Shown piece by piece: positions 9,791 to 18,595 of a stretch of DNA of 64,000 nt. The stretch's first letter is position 1; the number at the start of each line of letters is the position of its first letter. The translations under genes were made by a program, and so were the position numbers. The notes below the pieces were generated by a model that was given only the letters and a program-made list of their open reading frames with translations, was not told the DNA's origin and made no database searches. Origin of the DNA: JADJLQ01 sp038251405. GTDB taxonomy: Bacteria > Bacteroidota > Bacteroidia > Chitinophagales > Saprospiraceae. Location of the stretch: assembly GCA_038251405.1 (NCBI GenBank), contig JBBSBH010000001.1:191400-255399 (forward strand), written 5' to 3'.

Positions 9791-11338
9791 ATGCCAATCG
9801 CGAAATCTGACCATCTGTTAGAACTAATACAGTCCCTTACCAAAGCCGAAAAAAGACATTTTAAACTGTTTAGTAGTCGGCTCCAGCGCCAGGAAGGCAC
9901 GCAATTCATCAAACTTTTTGATATTTTGGAAAAACTGAAGGAAATTGATGATGATGCTATTAGAAAAAAATTAGGCAATATAGCAGGAGTGAAATATGCC
10001 AATCTTAAGCGAAACCTCTATTCCAATATACTGACTAGTCTTAGATTGGTACATTCCAGCAAAAAAGTAGACCTTGAAATTCGTGAGCAAATAGATTATG
10101 CCAGAATTTTATATGGTAAAGGTCTCTATATACAGGCGTTACGATTGCTTGAAAGAATTAAAGTAGTGGCTCTAAATCACGACCAGCAACTTTTGCTTTT
10201 AGAAATTACTGAATTTGAAAAATTAATAGAATCAAGGCATATCTCCAGAGATCACAAGGATAGATCAAAGCAACTTTCAGAGGAGTCAGGCAGATTGTCA
10301 GATGCAGTGCTGATATCTATCAAAATATCTAATCTCAAATTGCTCATGCACAGCATGTATGTGCAGATGGGCCATGTGGCCAATGCTAAAGATGAAAAGT
10401 CCATTCAGCAATTATATAAATCGAACCTGCCTAAATTCAATGAGACTCAGCTTACTATGCTTGACTTGAAGAGTTACCATCAATGTCAGGTGTGGTATTA
10501 TTTTATATTACTGGACTTTTACCAGTGCAGAGAGCATGCTCTTCGATGGAAAGAAATTTTGGAAGCAAAGCCCATCATGATAAATGCCGATCCCGATTCT
10601 TACATGCATGCATTACATTATATTCTTACCTGTAATTATAATCTCAAACAATATAATTTATTTGTAAACACACTTGAAATACTTGAAAAATTTAGAGATC
10701 ATAATTACAGCAAGTTTAATGATAACTCAAAAATATTGTCCTTTATTTATGTGCATACTTCACGATTTCACAAGTATTTTATGGAAGGTAAGTTCAGTGA
10801 GGGCATCGAAGCTGTACCAGGCACGCTAAGGAGAATAGAACGATATGAGGACAAGCTGGATGAACATCGTATCCTTGTATTTTATTTTAAAATTGCATGG
10901 ATGTACATTGGTGCGGGAGATCCACGAAGTGCGAGCAACTATCTTGATAGAATAATAGACCTGAAGTCCATACCGCTAAGAGAAGATTTGCAGGGCTATG
11001 CCCGTTTGCTCAATTTGATAGCTCATTATGAAATGGGTAACAAAGGATTGTTATCCTACCTGGTAAGATCCAGTAACTATTTCTTGAAAAAAATGCATGA
11101 TCTCAACAAAGTGCAAAAAGCCACGCTTCATTTTTTCAATAGATTGATCAACGCGGACACCTTTAAAGAAAAAGAATTATTTGCTTCTTTTTTACCTGAG
11201 CTGGAAGAGTTAAGTAAAGATCATTTTGAACAACAGGCATTCATTTACCTTGATATTTTACATTGGGTGGAAAGCAAGGTTCATGGTATTCCGGTGTCGC
11301 AGGTAATAGCTCAATCATTTCTCGCTTCCAAAAAATAG
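9791..11338 (+). CDS. Conserved Bacteroidetes protein, helical repeat (TPR-like)
   Basis: The 515-residue protein has no signal peptide or membrane segment and is almost entirely alpha-helical. It begins with a charged region (SLTKAEKRHFKLFSSR) and a helical segment that resembles a DNA- or protein-binding helix pair (KKLGNIAGVKYANLKRNLYSNILTSL is one such stretch, quoted only in part: KYANLKRNLYSNIL). Paired helices resembling tetratricopeptide repeats follow, for example LYGKGLYIQALRLLERIK and GDPRSASNYLDRIIDLK. I recognise it as a type often left hypothetical in Bacteroidetes, without a known function. It starts 205 bases after the divergent gltB start, and the permease start follows its stop after five bases, so the two are probably cotranscribed. 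A scaffold or regulatory role is inference. Confidence 0.75.
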   Translation: MPIAKSDHLLELIQSLTKAEKRHFKLFSSRLQRQEGTQFIKLFDILEKLKEIDDDAIRKKLGNIAGVKYANLKRNLYSNILTSLRLVHSSKKVDLEIREQIDYARILYGKGLYIQALRLLERIKVVALNHDQQLLLLEITEFEKLIESRHISRDHKDRSKQLSEESGRLSDAVLISIKISNLKLLMHSMYVQMGHVANAKDEKSIQQLYKSNLPKFNETQLTMLDLKSYHQCQVWYYFILLDFYQCREHALRWKEILEAKPIMINADPDSYMHALHYILTCNYNLKQYNLFVNTLEILEKFRDHNYSKFNDNSKILSFIYVHTSRFHKYFMEGKFSEGIEAVPGTLRRIERYEDKLDEHRILVFYFKIAWMYIGAGDPRSASNYLDRIIDLKSIPLREDLQGYARLLNLIAHYEMGNKGLLSYLVRSSNYFLKKMHDLNKVQKATLHFFNRLINADTFKEKELFASFLPELEELSKDHFEQQAFIYLDILHWVESKVHGIPVSQVIAQSFLASKK

Positions 11339-11343
11339 AAATA

Positions 11344-12762
11344 ATGACAATTCAAAAAGGTAGTCTCCAGCGGTCACTAGGATTATTATCGTGTGTGGTA
11401 CTAGTAATCAGCGCCATTATTGGATCGGGTGTTTTTAAGAAGGTAGCTCCTATGTCGGAATCTTTGCAAGTACCTGGCTGGGTTTTAGCCGCCTGGGTAT
11501 TGGCCGGGTTTATTAGTTTATTTGGGGCTTTGAGCAATGCTGAAATTGCCGGTATGTTTGCAGGAAGTGGGGGAGAGTATACCTATTTCAAAAAAATCTA
11601 CAACCCATTTTTTGCATTTCTCTACGGCTGGGGAAGTTTTGCAGCCATCAGATCAGCATCTATTGCTTCTATCGCCTATGTTTTCGCCGAATCGCTGAAT
11701 CATTTGATCAAATTACCAGCTATAGGAAGTGATTTTTCTATTTTATGGGGGCTAAAACCATTTGACAATTTAACGATTAAATTAATTGCAGCTACATTAT
11801 TAGTAGTTCTTACTTTCATCAATTATAAGGGATTGAAACTGGGAGAGAATGTTTCACGCACCCTTACTTTTACACTGGTAATTGCTATTCTTTTTTTAAT
11901 AATTACCGGATTATTTAATAGTAATGCATCATGGACTAATATTACAACAGCTTCGTCTAATTACATACCGAATGCTGTAGGAAAAAGTGGCTTTTTGGCA
12001 CTATTATTCACAGCTATGCTTGGGGCCTTTTGGGCATATGAGGGTTGGAATAATATTGGATATTTAGGGGGAGAAATAAAAAATCCTCAGCGCAATATCC
12101 CACTATCCCTTTTCATCGGTGTAATAATAGTAATGAGCATCTATTTTTTATTAAACTTTGTGTATCATTTCAATTCCCCTATTGACGATATCATTACCCG
12201 TCAAAAGACTGGATCCGGAATAGCTGCAGTTGATATTGTAGGTATTTACCTGGGAAAGACGGGAGCCTTGTTTATTTCTTGCTTGATCCTGGTGACTACT
12301 TTGAATGCGACCAATGCCACTATATTAATGGCTTCCAGAATATACTTTGCCATGGGCCGGGATGGGTATTTCTTTAAGAAGACCGAGTTTGTGCATCCCC
12401 GGTATAAGACCCCCTCGTATGCCTTATGGATACAATGCGCGTGGTCAGTTATACTATTATTTTCAGGTAGTTTCGATCAATTGACAGATATGTTGATTTT
12501 CGCATCTTTCTTATTCTATGGAGCTACTGCTTTTGGAGTCTTTGTGATGAGAAAAAAGGCACCGGATTTGGAAAGGCCTTACAAAGTAATCGGCTATCCG
12601 TTTGTACCTGCCATATTTGTTTTGTTTTGTTTAGGATTATTTATTTACACACCTTCGCAAAGGCCTGTTGAAGCAGGTATTGGAATATTGCTGATACTCA
12701 CTGGAATACCTTTTTATCTGTATTGGAAGAAAAACAATATTACTTCGGATACTTCCGACTAA
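11344..12762 (+). CDS. APC-family amino-acid permease
   Basis: This is a 472-residue member of the amino acid-polyamine-organocation superfamily with about 12 hydrophobic segments. The first helix carries the substrate-binding signature SAIIGSGVFKKVAP, typical of LAT/cationic amino-acid exchangers, and helix 6 has AFWAYEGWNNIGYLGGEIK. The C-terminal RPYKVIGYPFVPAIFVLFC is characteristic of the same subfamily. The in-frame extension to 11263 overlaps the previous gene. The ATG at 11344, five bases after that gene's stop, gives the usual N-terminus (MTIQKGSLQRSLGL), so I use it. Being next to proC and close to gltBD fits amino-acid uptake, but the substrate is not determined. Confidence 0.92.
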   Translation: MTIQKGSLQRSLGLLSCVVLVISAIIGSGVFKKVAPMSESLQVPGWVLAAWVLAGFISLFGALSNAEIAGMFAGSGGEYTYFKKIYNPFFAFLYGWGSFAAIRSASIASIAYVFAESLNHLIKLPAIGSDFSILWGLKPFDNLTIKLIAATLLVVLTFINYKGLKLGENVSRTLTFTLVIAILFLIITGLFNSNASWTNITTASSNYIPNAVGKSGFLALLFTAMLGAFWAYEGWNNIGYLGGEIKNPQRNIPLSLFIGVIIVMSIYFLLNFVYHFNSPIDDIITRQKTGSGIAAVDIVGIYLGKTGALFISCLILVTTLNATNATILMASRIYFAMGRDGYFFKKTEFVHPRYKTPSYALWIQCAWSVILLFSGSFDQLTDMLIFASFLFYGATAFGVFVMRKKAPDLERPYKVIGYPFVPAIFVLFCLGLFIYTPSQRPVEAGIGILLILTGIPFYLYWKKNNITSDTSD

Positions 12763-12793
12763 TCCGGAAATAAAATTCATAAAGTACAAGTAG

Positions 12794-13588
12794 ATGAAAA
12801 AAATTGCAATTATTGGTGGCGGAAATTTAGGCACAGCCATTGCTGAGGGATTGATCAGCAGTCAATTTATCCAGGCCAAGGATCTCACGGTTACGCGAAG
12901 AAATCCCAGTGCACTAACCGCTTTGAAGGAGATGGGAATTGCCGTTCATTCCGATAATACTAAAGCTGTAAAATCAGCTGATATCATTATACTTGCTGTA
13001 AAACCATACCAGGTTGCTGCTATCTTAAAATCTTTATCATCTGCCTTCTCCCCATCAAAGCATGTTCTCATTTCAGTAGTTACTGGAATAGGAATAAAGG
13101 AGATGCGGGATGTAATAAAAAAGAAAATTTCAATTGTCAGAGCTATGCCCAATACGGCCATCGCTATTCGCCAAAGCATGACTTGTCTGGCAGGAGATGG
13201 TACGACTGCAGATCAAATGCAGTACACCTTAAATCTATTTGAACAATTGGGTAAAGTGGTAACTATTGATGAATCATTAATGGAGGCTGCTACTGTACTT
13301 GGAGCTTGTGGCACGGCATATGCTATGCGCTATATTCGGGCGAATACGCAAGCAGGAATTGAAATCGGCTTCAGCTCTTCCGTGGCTAGTTTAATTTCAG
13401 CACAGACAGTGAAAGGTGCTGCGGAGTTGTTATTAACGCGGGGTTCTCATCCTGAATCTGAAATAGATAAAGTAACCACTCCAAAGGGTTGCACTATTGC
13501 CGGATTGAATGAAATGGAACATCGGGGCTTTAGTTCCTCATTGATAAGAGGAGTCGTTGCAAGTTATAAAATGATAGCGAAGGATTGA
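12794..13588 (+). CDS. proC: Pyrroline-5-carboxylate reductase (divergent)
   Basis: The 264-residue protein would perform the last step of proline synthesis, the NAD(P)H-dependent reduction of pyrroline-5-carboxylate. The Rossmann motif IIGGGNLGTAIAEGLI is at the N-terminus, with AVKPYQ and VRAMPNTA following as in P5C reductases. The C-terminal dimerisation domain is odd: the usual GSGPAY is ACGTAY, and the usual TSPGGTT is TTPKGCT. The enzyme may therefore be a second, specialised P5CR-like reductase. It lies 31 bases after the permease gene on the same strand, consistent with an operon. Confidence 0.83.
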   Translation: MKKIAIIGGGNLGTAIAEGLISSQFIQAKDLTVTRRNPSALTALKEMGIAVHSDNTKAVKSADIIILAVKPYQVAAILKSLSSAFSPSKHVLISVVTGIGIKEMRDVIKKKISIVRAMPNTAIAIRQSMTCLAGDGTTADQMQYTLNLFEQLGKVVTIDESLMEAATVLGACGTAYAMRYIRANTQAGIEIGFSSSVASLISAQTVKGAAELLLTRGSHPESEIDKVTTPKGCTIAGLNEMEHRGFSSSLIRGVVASYKMIAKD

Positions 13589-13644
13589 GAAAACTAGTCT
13601 GGATAATTTAAAAAACAAAATAGATCTACCGATTAATTAAGTTA

Positions 13645-15381
13645 TCACTTGATCATAAATATCAATGCCTGATAAGGTTTCATATTAAGTTCTTCTCCTT
13701 CCTGGAAATAAGTACCATAATTATTGATAAGTACTTGATGCGTTGATTTCAATTCTGGCAGAATAATACTTGAATTTTTACTGGTAAAATTTAATAAGAC
13801 CAGCACGCTTTCATTCTTCAGTTCTCTTCTATATGCATAAATGTCAGGATGCTCTCTTTGAAGGATTTGATATTTACCGTAAATAAGAATGGGATTTGAC
13901 TTTCTAAGGGCAACCATTCTTTTAAAGTGATTCAAAATGGAAGTTGAGTCCTTGTCTTCAGCTTGTACATTGGTACGCTGGTAATTATTATTCACAGGCA
14001 GCCAGGGAATTCCACTTGAAAATCCTGCATTCAATGTATTATCCCATTGCATAGGAGTCCTTCCATTGTCTCGTGAACTAAATGATAAATTCATTAAATA
14101 TTCTTTTAGATCGCCTTTTTCTAATTGAGTTTTTTTATATCCATTGATCGCCGATATGTCCCGATATTCTTCAATTTTTGTAAAACCCATATTAGTCATC
14201 CCAAGTTCGTCACCATAGTAGATATAAGGTGTGCCTCGCATGCTTAAAATAAATGTACTGAGCATCTTCGCAGAGGCTGCTTTATACTCACCACTATCAT
14301 TTCCAAATCTGCTTACCAACCTGGCCTGATCATGGTTAGAAAGAAAAATGGAAAGCCATCCATTTTCAGCGAATGCACTATCCCATTTGGTAAATACTTC
14401 TTTAAATCGGGTGATGCTATAACCACCTGGTTTGGCAAGATCGACTCCATCAAACGCATAAGCCATATTCAGTTCATTTCTGCTTTCATCTACCAGATTA
14501 TGAGCATCTTCAAATGTACTCCCTGCACCTTCTGCCACTGACATCACATGATATTTTTGAAATACAGTTTTATTCATCTCTTTTAAATAGTCGTGCAGGT
14601 GACCTTGCAAGGCATAATAGGATATAAAATTATTTTCAAATCCTTTTGGGAATTCTGGAAAGGAAGTGTCTTTTGCAGCAAACTGAAAAGCATCTAGTCT
14701 GAATCCATCCACTCCTTTTTCAGCCCAAAATTTCATGATATCATAGATTTCATTCCTGAGCTGTGGATTTTCCCAATTGAGATCTGGCTGCTTTTTAGAG
14801 AAATAATGTAAATAATAAGCATTTGTAGTGGAATCATATGTCCAGGCATTGCCAGTTTCATCAAATAAACTGTACCTGTAGTTTGGCTTTCCTCTTTCAG
14901 CAGGCCACCAATGATAATATTGTCTGTATGGGTTTTCCCTTGAGGATTTGGATTGTATAAACCAATTATGCTCATCACTACTATGATTGAGCACCATATC
15001 CATTACCAACTTTATTCCCCTGCTGTGCATGCCTTTCAACATATTGTCAAAATCATTCATAGATCCAAAATCGGACATGATGTTTCTATAGTCGCTGACA
15101 TCGTAGCCATTATCATCATTGGGAGAACTATAGATTGGGTTTAGCCAAACAGCATCTACACCCAGGCTTTTGATATAATCCAGTTTTTCGATGATTCCAT
15201 TCAAATCACCTATACCGTCACCATCGGTATCTTTAAAACTACGTGGATATATTTGATAGATAACCGATTCTTTCCACCATGGTTTACTGGAAGTGTCTTG
15301 ATTGGGTTTATTTTCCACCGAAGTTCTGCAAAACCAATTTAATAGAATTAAAACAAGTATTGAAAGAACATTAATTTTCAT
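13645..15381 (-). CDS. GH13 alpha-glucosidase / alpha-amylase family protein, exported
   Basis: The 578-residue glycoside hydrolase of family 13 probably cleaves alpha-1,4 or alpha-1,6 glucosidic bonds in oligosaccharides. It has an N-terminal signal sequence ending in LLNWFC, so it may be a lipoprotein, although that lipobox is poor. The (beta/alpha)8 barrel motifs are VIYQIYPRSF, DMVLNHSS, GFRLDAFQF (nucleophile Asp), MSVAEG (acid/base Glu) and FLSNHDQAR (third Asp). A C-terminal beta domain follows. The pattern resembles oligo-1,6-glucosidase/alpha-glucosidase/trehalose-synthase-like members rather than large amylases. It is the last gene of a leftward cluster beginning at 16844 and lies 62 bases after yidD. 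Confidence 0.9.
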   Translation of the reverse strand: MKINVLSILVLILLNWFCRTSVENKPNQDTSSKPWWKESVIYQIYPRSFKDTDGDGIGDLNGIIEKLDYIKSLGVDAVWLNPIYSSPNDDNGYDVSDYRNIMSDFGSMNDFDNMLKGMHSRGIKLVMDMVLNHSSDEHNWFIQSKSSRENPYRQYYHWWPAERGKPNYRYSLFDETGNAWTYDSTTNAYYLHYFSKKQPDLNWENPQLRNEIYDIMKFWAEKGVDGFRLDAFQFAAKDTSFPEFPKGFENNFISYYALQGHLHDYLKEMNKTVFQKYHVMSVAEGAGSTFEDAHNLVDESRNELNMAYAFDGVDLAKPGGYSITRFKEVFTKWDSAFAENGWLSIFLSNHDQARLVSRFGNDSGEYKAASAKMLSTFILSMRGTPYIYYGDELGMTNMGFTKIEEYRDISAINGYKKTQLEKGDLKEYLMNLSFSSRDNGRTPMQWDNTLNAGFSSGIPWLPVNNNYQRTNVQAEDKDSTSILNHFKRMVALRKSNPILIYGKYQILQREHPDIYAYRRELKNESVLVLLNFTSKNSSIILPELKSTHQVLINNYGTYFQEGEELNMKPYQALIFMIK

Positions 15382-15443
15382 TGGAAATTGGATTCTAAAC
15401 TAAATGTACAAATCCTTTTATAAAAGCGAAATGGTGCTCTTAA

Positions 15444-15710
15444 TCATTGCTGTTTAACAGCCTTTTTTGGAACAGGATCAAATCCCCATCCGCCCCAGGG
15501 ATGACAACGAAATATTCTTTTAAGGCCAAGCCATGTTCCTTTTAAGGGGCCCCATTCTTTGATAGCACCTATCATATAATGTGAGCAGGTAGGTTGGTAT
15601 CTACACTTGTTTGCGCCTAATAATGGAGATATTAATATCTGATAAAGTCTTACAGGAAGAATCAATAAAAAATTGAAAAATCTGGTAATGTATATAAGTA
15701 TTGATTTCAA
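15444..15710 (-). CDS. yidD: Membrane protein insertion efficiency factor YidD
   Basis: The 88-residue protein belongs to the YidD family, which assists YidC-mediated membrane insertion at the inner membrane. The conserved block NKCRYQPTCSHYMIGAI and the C-terminal CHPWGGWGFDPVP are diagnostic. The start is a TTG at 15710. No in-frame ATG exists before the conserved core, and the frame from TTG gives the expected amphipathic N-terminus (KSILIYITRFFNFLL). YidD is usually found beside rpmH-rnpA-yidC, but here it is between a DUF6702-like gene (19-base gap) and a glucosidase gene. Confidence 0.93.
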   Translation of the reverse strand: MKSILIYITRFFNFLLILPVRLYQILISPLLGANKCRYQPTCSHYMIGAIKEWGPLKGTWLGLKRIFRCHPWGGWGFDPVPKKAVKQQ

Positions 15711-15729
15711 ATTTGCTTTAACTAAAGTA

Positions 15730-16239
15730 TCAATATTTTACAGTTTCCTCATTGTGTTTACTGTATAAAAGCAGGTAACCCTTCTGATCCTTTACTTTGA
15801 TATTCACGATATTCCGCTGGTCATCGTATAAGTCCATCAACACCTCATCCTTCACTTTTAATTCTTTAAAAGACTTTGGAGAAGAAAATTCTAAATAGCA
15901 CCATACAGCAATGAAGTCGTCAGAGGGTTCTTTGCCAATATATTTTGGAGTAAGTGATTTGCCGTCAACCGTCAGTCTTATTTTTTGACTTAAGTAGTTG
16001 AATAAATAGTCATCTGCATTTTTTAATTCACGATCCGAGCATAAATGCAATTCAGGAAACCCCTGACCCAATAGGCTTTTTTGCAAATCATCAATATAAA
16101 TTTGAGTGGCAATCTCAAACGTGCTGGAATCTTCGTTGAATTGGATTTCACATTTGCTTACATGTATATCATGCAAATACGTTTCCCGGGAAATAAAAAA
16201 AGAAACGATTGGGATGAAGAATGTGAAAAGTAATTGCAT
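15730..16239 (-). CDS. DUF6702-like secreted/periplasmic protein
   Basis: The 169-residue protein has an N-terminal hydrophobic segment (LLFTFFIPIVSFFI) consistent with a signal peptide. The body is beta-rich, with the pattern HVSKCEIQFNEDSSTFEIATQIYIDDLQ seen in Bacteroidetes DUF6702 proteins (I quote short pieces only: IATQIYIDDLQ, IAVWCYLEF). Such proteins commonly sit beside HupE/UreJ-like membrane proteins, as here: the HupE-like gene ends 23 bases upstream. Function is unknown; a periplasmic partner of the HupE-like permease is a reasonable inference. The family call rests on pattern and neighbourhood, not on a search. Confidence 0.7.
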   Translation of the reverse strand: MQLLFTFFIPIVSFFISRETYLHDIHVSKCEIQFNEDSSTFEIATQIYIDDLQKSLLGQGFPELHLCSDRELKNADDYLFNYLSQKIRLTVDGKSLTPKYIGKEPSDDFIAVWCYLEFSSPKSFKELKVKDEVLMDLYDDQRNIVNIKVKDQKGYLLLYSKHNEETVKY

Positions 16240-16262
16240 ATACAGTTTTTAAGGAACAATAA

Positions 16263-16844
16263 TTACCAGAACTTAGTTTCCCACATAAGGTACAAAGCTA
16301 ATAGAACAATTATTCCCGAAATGAGCTTAGACCATTTCGAATGCTTTATTTTGAAAAAATTAACGAAAAGATATGTAATTGCCATGAATAAGAATACAAT
16401 CAATAATTGGCCGATTTCTATTCCAATATTAAAAGCAAATAAGGGTTTTACCACACTTTCTTCCTTTCCTAATAGACTTTTGAAATAATTGGAAAATCCC
16501 ATCCCATGAATGAAACCGAAAATCAATGGTAAGAAATATTTATATATTGGAATTTGTGAGCTGTTCTTTGAGTTTTGATAATTTAAAAGAGCTGTGATTA
16601 ATATGGTTACCGGAATTAAAAACTCGATCACCTTCGATGGAAGCACCAGGATATTCAGGGCTGATAATGCTAAGGTGAGGGAATGACCTATAGTAAATGC
16701 CGTGACCAGTATTAAAAGCCTGCGCCATTCGGATGGTAAATACATGGCACATAATGCAATTACGAATAATATATGATCATAGGCCCTGTAATCTGCAATG
16801 TGTTGCCAGCCTAGCCGTAAATAAGTATAAAATTCGCTGTGCAT
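16263..16844 (-). CDS. HupE/UreJ-like integral membrane protein
   Basis: The 193-residue protein has about six transmembrane segments. The N-terminal pattern YLRLGWQHIADYRAYDHILF and the histidine-containing helices FTIGHSLTLALS and FGFIHGMGFS match the HupE/UreJ-2 family, whose members import nickel or cobalt. No urease or hydrogenase genes are in the window, so metal transport is family-based inference. It is the first gene of the leftward cluster with the DUF6702-like protein, yidD and the GH13 enzyme. The start at 16844 gives MHSEFYTYL, the normal N-terminus of this subgroup. Confidence 0.82.
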   Translation of the reverse strand: MHSEFYTYLRLGWQHIADYRAYDHILFVIALCAMYLPSEWRRLLILVTAFTIGHSLTLALSALNILVLPSKVIEFLIPVTILITALLNYQNSKNSSQIPIYKYFLPLIFGFIHGMGFSNYFKSLLGKEESVVKPLFAFNIGIEIGQLLIVFLFMAITYLFVNFFKIKHSKWSKLISGIIVLLALYLMWETKFW

Positions 16845-16859
16845 GGTGGATTGGGCAGT

Positions 16860-16898
16860 AGAAAGTTAGATAATCGGAAAGTTAGAAAATTGGAAAGA
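16860..16898. repeat. Short direct repeat, with one unit also found inverted at 63.5 kb
   Basis: The gap between ahcY and the HupE-like gene holds GAAAGTTAGA twice, followed by a degenerate third GGAAAG. The 15-mer AGAAAGTTAGATAAT at 16860-16874 recurs exactly, in inverted orientation, at 63472-63486. This suggests a dispersed intergenic repeat. Confidence 0.5.
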
Positions 16899-16929
16899 CG
16901 GTTCCATCTCCTGAATTTCCGATTAATCA

Positions 16930-18243
16930 TCAATATCTGTAGTAATCAGGCTTATATGGGCCTTCTTGATTGATCCCTAAGTAATCAGCTTGTTCTTTAT
17001 CCAATATATCGAGTTCAACACCAATTTTTTCAAGGTGTAATCTGGCTACCATTTCATCTAGGTATTTCGGCAACATGTAAACTTTATTCTCGTATTTGTC
17101 TCTATTGCCCCATAGTTCCATTTGTGCCAATACCTGGTTAGTAAAAGAATTAGACATTACGAACGAAGGATGTCCCATCGCGCAGCCAAGATTTACTAAG
17201 CGGCCTTCAGCTAGTAGAATAATATCTTTTCCATCAATGGTATATTTATCTACCTGGGGCTTTATTTGATCGCGTGTATTACCGTAGTTTTTATTTAACC
17301 AGGCTACATCGATTTCATTGTCAAAGTGTCCAATATTGCAAACCACCGTTTTATCTTTCATTAATTTGAAATGTTCACCTCGCAATACATTCAAACAGCC
17401 TGTAGCCGTAACTACAATATTGGCATCTTGTAAAGCATTTTCCATTTTCTTCACTGCGTATCCGTCCATTGCTGCTTGCAGAGCGCAAATGGGGTCTATC
17501 TCAGTCACTATCACCCGACAGCCTGCACCGCGTAAAGACATCGCTGATCCTTTTCCTACATCACCATAGCCTGCAACCACTGCTACTTTGCCTGCCAGCA
17601 TCAAGTCCGTTGCTCTTCTGATAGCATCTACACAACTTTCCCGGCAACCGTATTTATTATCAAATTTTGATTTAGTTACTGAGTCATTTACATTGATGGC
17701 GGGCACTGGAAGTGTACCTTTTGCCACCCGGTCATATAATCTATGTACTCCGGTAGTAGTTTCTTCACTGATGCCGCCAAGATCTTTTACTAACTCCGGA
17801 TATTGATCTAATACAATGTTCGTCAGATCACCACCATCATCCAGGATCATATTTAATGGTTTGCCATCTTTGAAGGCGAACAAAGTTTGTTCCACACACC
17901 AATCATATTCTTCCAGGCTCATTCCTTTCCAGGCAAATACGGGCACTCCAATGGCAGCAATGGCTGCGGCAGCGTGATCTTGTGTAGAAAATATATTGCA
18001 GGAAGACCAGGTCACTTCTGCTCCCAGTGCAACTAATGTTTCTATTAACACAGCAGTCTGGATAGTCATATGAAGGCAACCTGCAATACGCGCGCCTTGT
18101 AAAGGTTTAGAATCTCCGTATTGTTCTCTTAAAGCAATCAAACCAGGCATTTCAGCCTCTGCTAATAAAATTTCTTTTCGGCCCCAATCAGCCAAAGACA
18201 TGTCTTTAACTTTGTAAGCAAGTTTTGTTTGTACAGTTTCCAT
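16930..18243 (-). CDS. ahcY: S-adenosyl-L-homocysteine hydrolase
   Basis: The 437-residue cytoplasmic enzyme converts S-adenosylhomocysteine to homocysteine plus adenosine, relieving product inhibition of methyltransferases. The NAD-binding motif VVAGYGDVGKGSA is intact. The substrate region contains LDDGGDLTN and ESCVDAIRRATD, and the C-terminus ends in GPYKPDYYRY as in SAHase, where the terminal Lys/Tyr residues contact NAD of the neighbouring subunit. Length is normal. A TAnnTTTG element lies 36 bases before the start, so it is probably a monocistronic unit; the next gene downstream, the HupE-like gene, is on the same strand after an 85-base repeat-containing gap. Confidence 0.98.
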   Translation of the reverse strand: METVQTKLAYKVKDMSLADWGRKEILLAEAEMPGLIALREQYGDSKPLQGARIAGCLHMTIQTAVLIETLVALGAEVTWSSCNIFSTQDHAAAAIAAIGVPVFAWKGMSLEEYDWCVEQTLFAFKDGKPLNMILDDGGDLTNIVLDQYPELVKDLGGISEETTTGVHRLYDRVAKGTLPVPAINVNDSVTKSKFDNKYGCRESCVDAIRRATDLMLAGKVAVVAGYGDVGKGSAMSLRGAGCRVIVTEIDPICALQAAMDGYAVKKMENALQDANIVVTATGCLNVLRGEHFKLMKDKTVVCNIGHFDNEIDVAWLNKNYGNTRDQIKPQVDKYTIDGKDIILLAEGRLVNLGCAMGHPSFVMSNSFTNQVLAQMELWGNRDKYENKVYMLPKYLDEMVARLHLEKIGVELDILDKEQADYLGINQEGPYKPDYYRY

Positions 18244-18279
18244 TAATTATAAGATGTGTATTTATATTATTTAAGGCTG

Positions 18280-18287
18280 CAAAGGTA
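18280..18287 (-). promoter_or_regulatory. -7 promoter element for ahcY
   Basis: The minus strand reads TACCTTTG, an exact TAnnTTTG match, 36 bases before the ahcY ATG. No -33 TTTG is obvious. Confidence 0.5.
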
Positions 18288-18387
18288 AGAAATAGATATA
18301 ATTATTTTAGTTATAAATGCCTTGTAAAGGGTGTATCAAAAATTCGAATTAGACCTTAATTTTCTACGAAAAGCCAGACCTGTTTAA

Positions 18388-18555
18388 GTAAATGGTCTAG
18401 AGAAAGGAGCTTTTTCGGCAAAAGAAAGAACAACCAGGCCATATGCCCCTTTCGAATTAATTTACCTGGAACAATACAGCACAAGAATAGAAGCAAGAGT
18501 AAAGGAAAAATATTTAAAAACATCCAGCGGAAAGGATTTTTTGAGAAACAGATAA
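18388..18555 (+). pseudogene. Remnant of a GIY-YIG-type endonuclease (C-terminal half only)
   Basis: In the plus strand the frame from 18388 to the TAA at 18553-18555 encodes about 55 residues. Its end matches the C-terminal half of small GIY-YIG nucleases of the UPF0213/YhbQ type: PFELIYLEQYSTRIEAR, then KEKYLKTSSGKDFLRN. The usual N-terminal catalytic part (the GIY and YIG strands) is absent; a stop at 18385-18387 interrupts the frame and no intact upstream half is visible. It ends about 40 bases before tRNA-Leu. I infer an inactivated nuclease gene. A hydrophobic frame on the opposite strand over this stretch is probably a shadow. Confidence 0.6.
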
Positions 18556-18576
18556 GATAAATCAATGCGTATTTAT

Positions 18577-18584
18577 TAAATTTG
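18577..18584 (+). promoter_or_regulatory. -7 promoter element for tRNA-Leu(CAA)
   Basis: TAAATTTG is an exact TAnnTTTG match, 11 bases before the mature 5' end of the tRNA. Confidence 0.55.
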
Positions 18585-18595
18585 CGATTCCATTA

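Noticed and set aside
18356..18565. A hydrophobic 69-codon minus-strand frame
   Set aside because: The plus strand of the same DNA matches the end of a GIY-YIG nuclease better, so the hydrophobic frame is likely a shadow.
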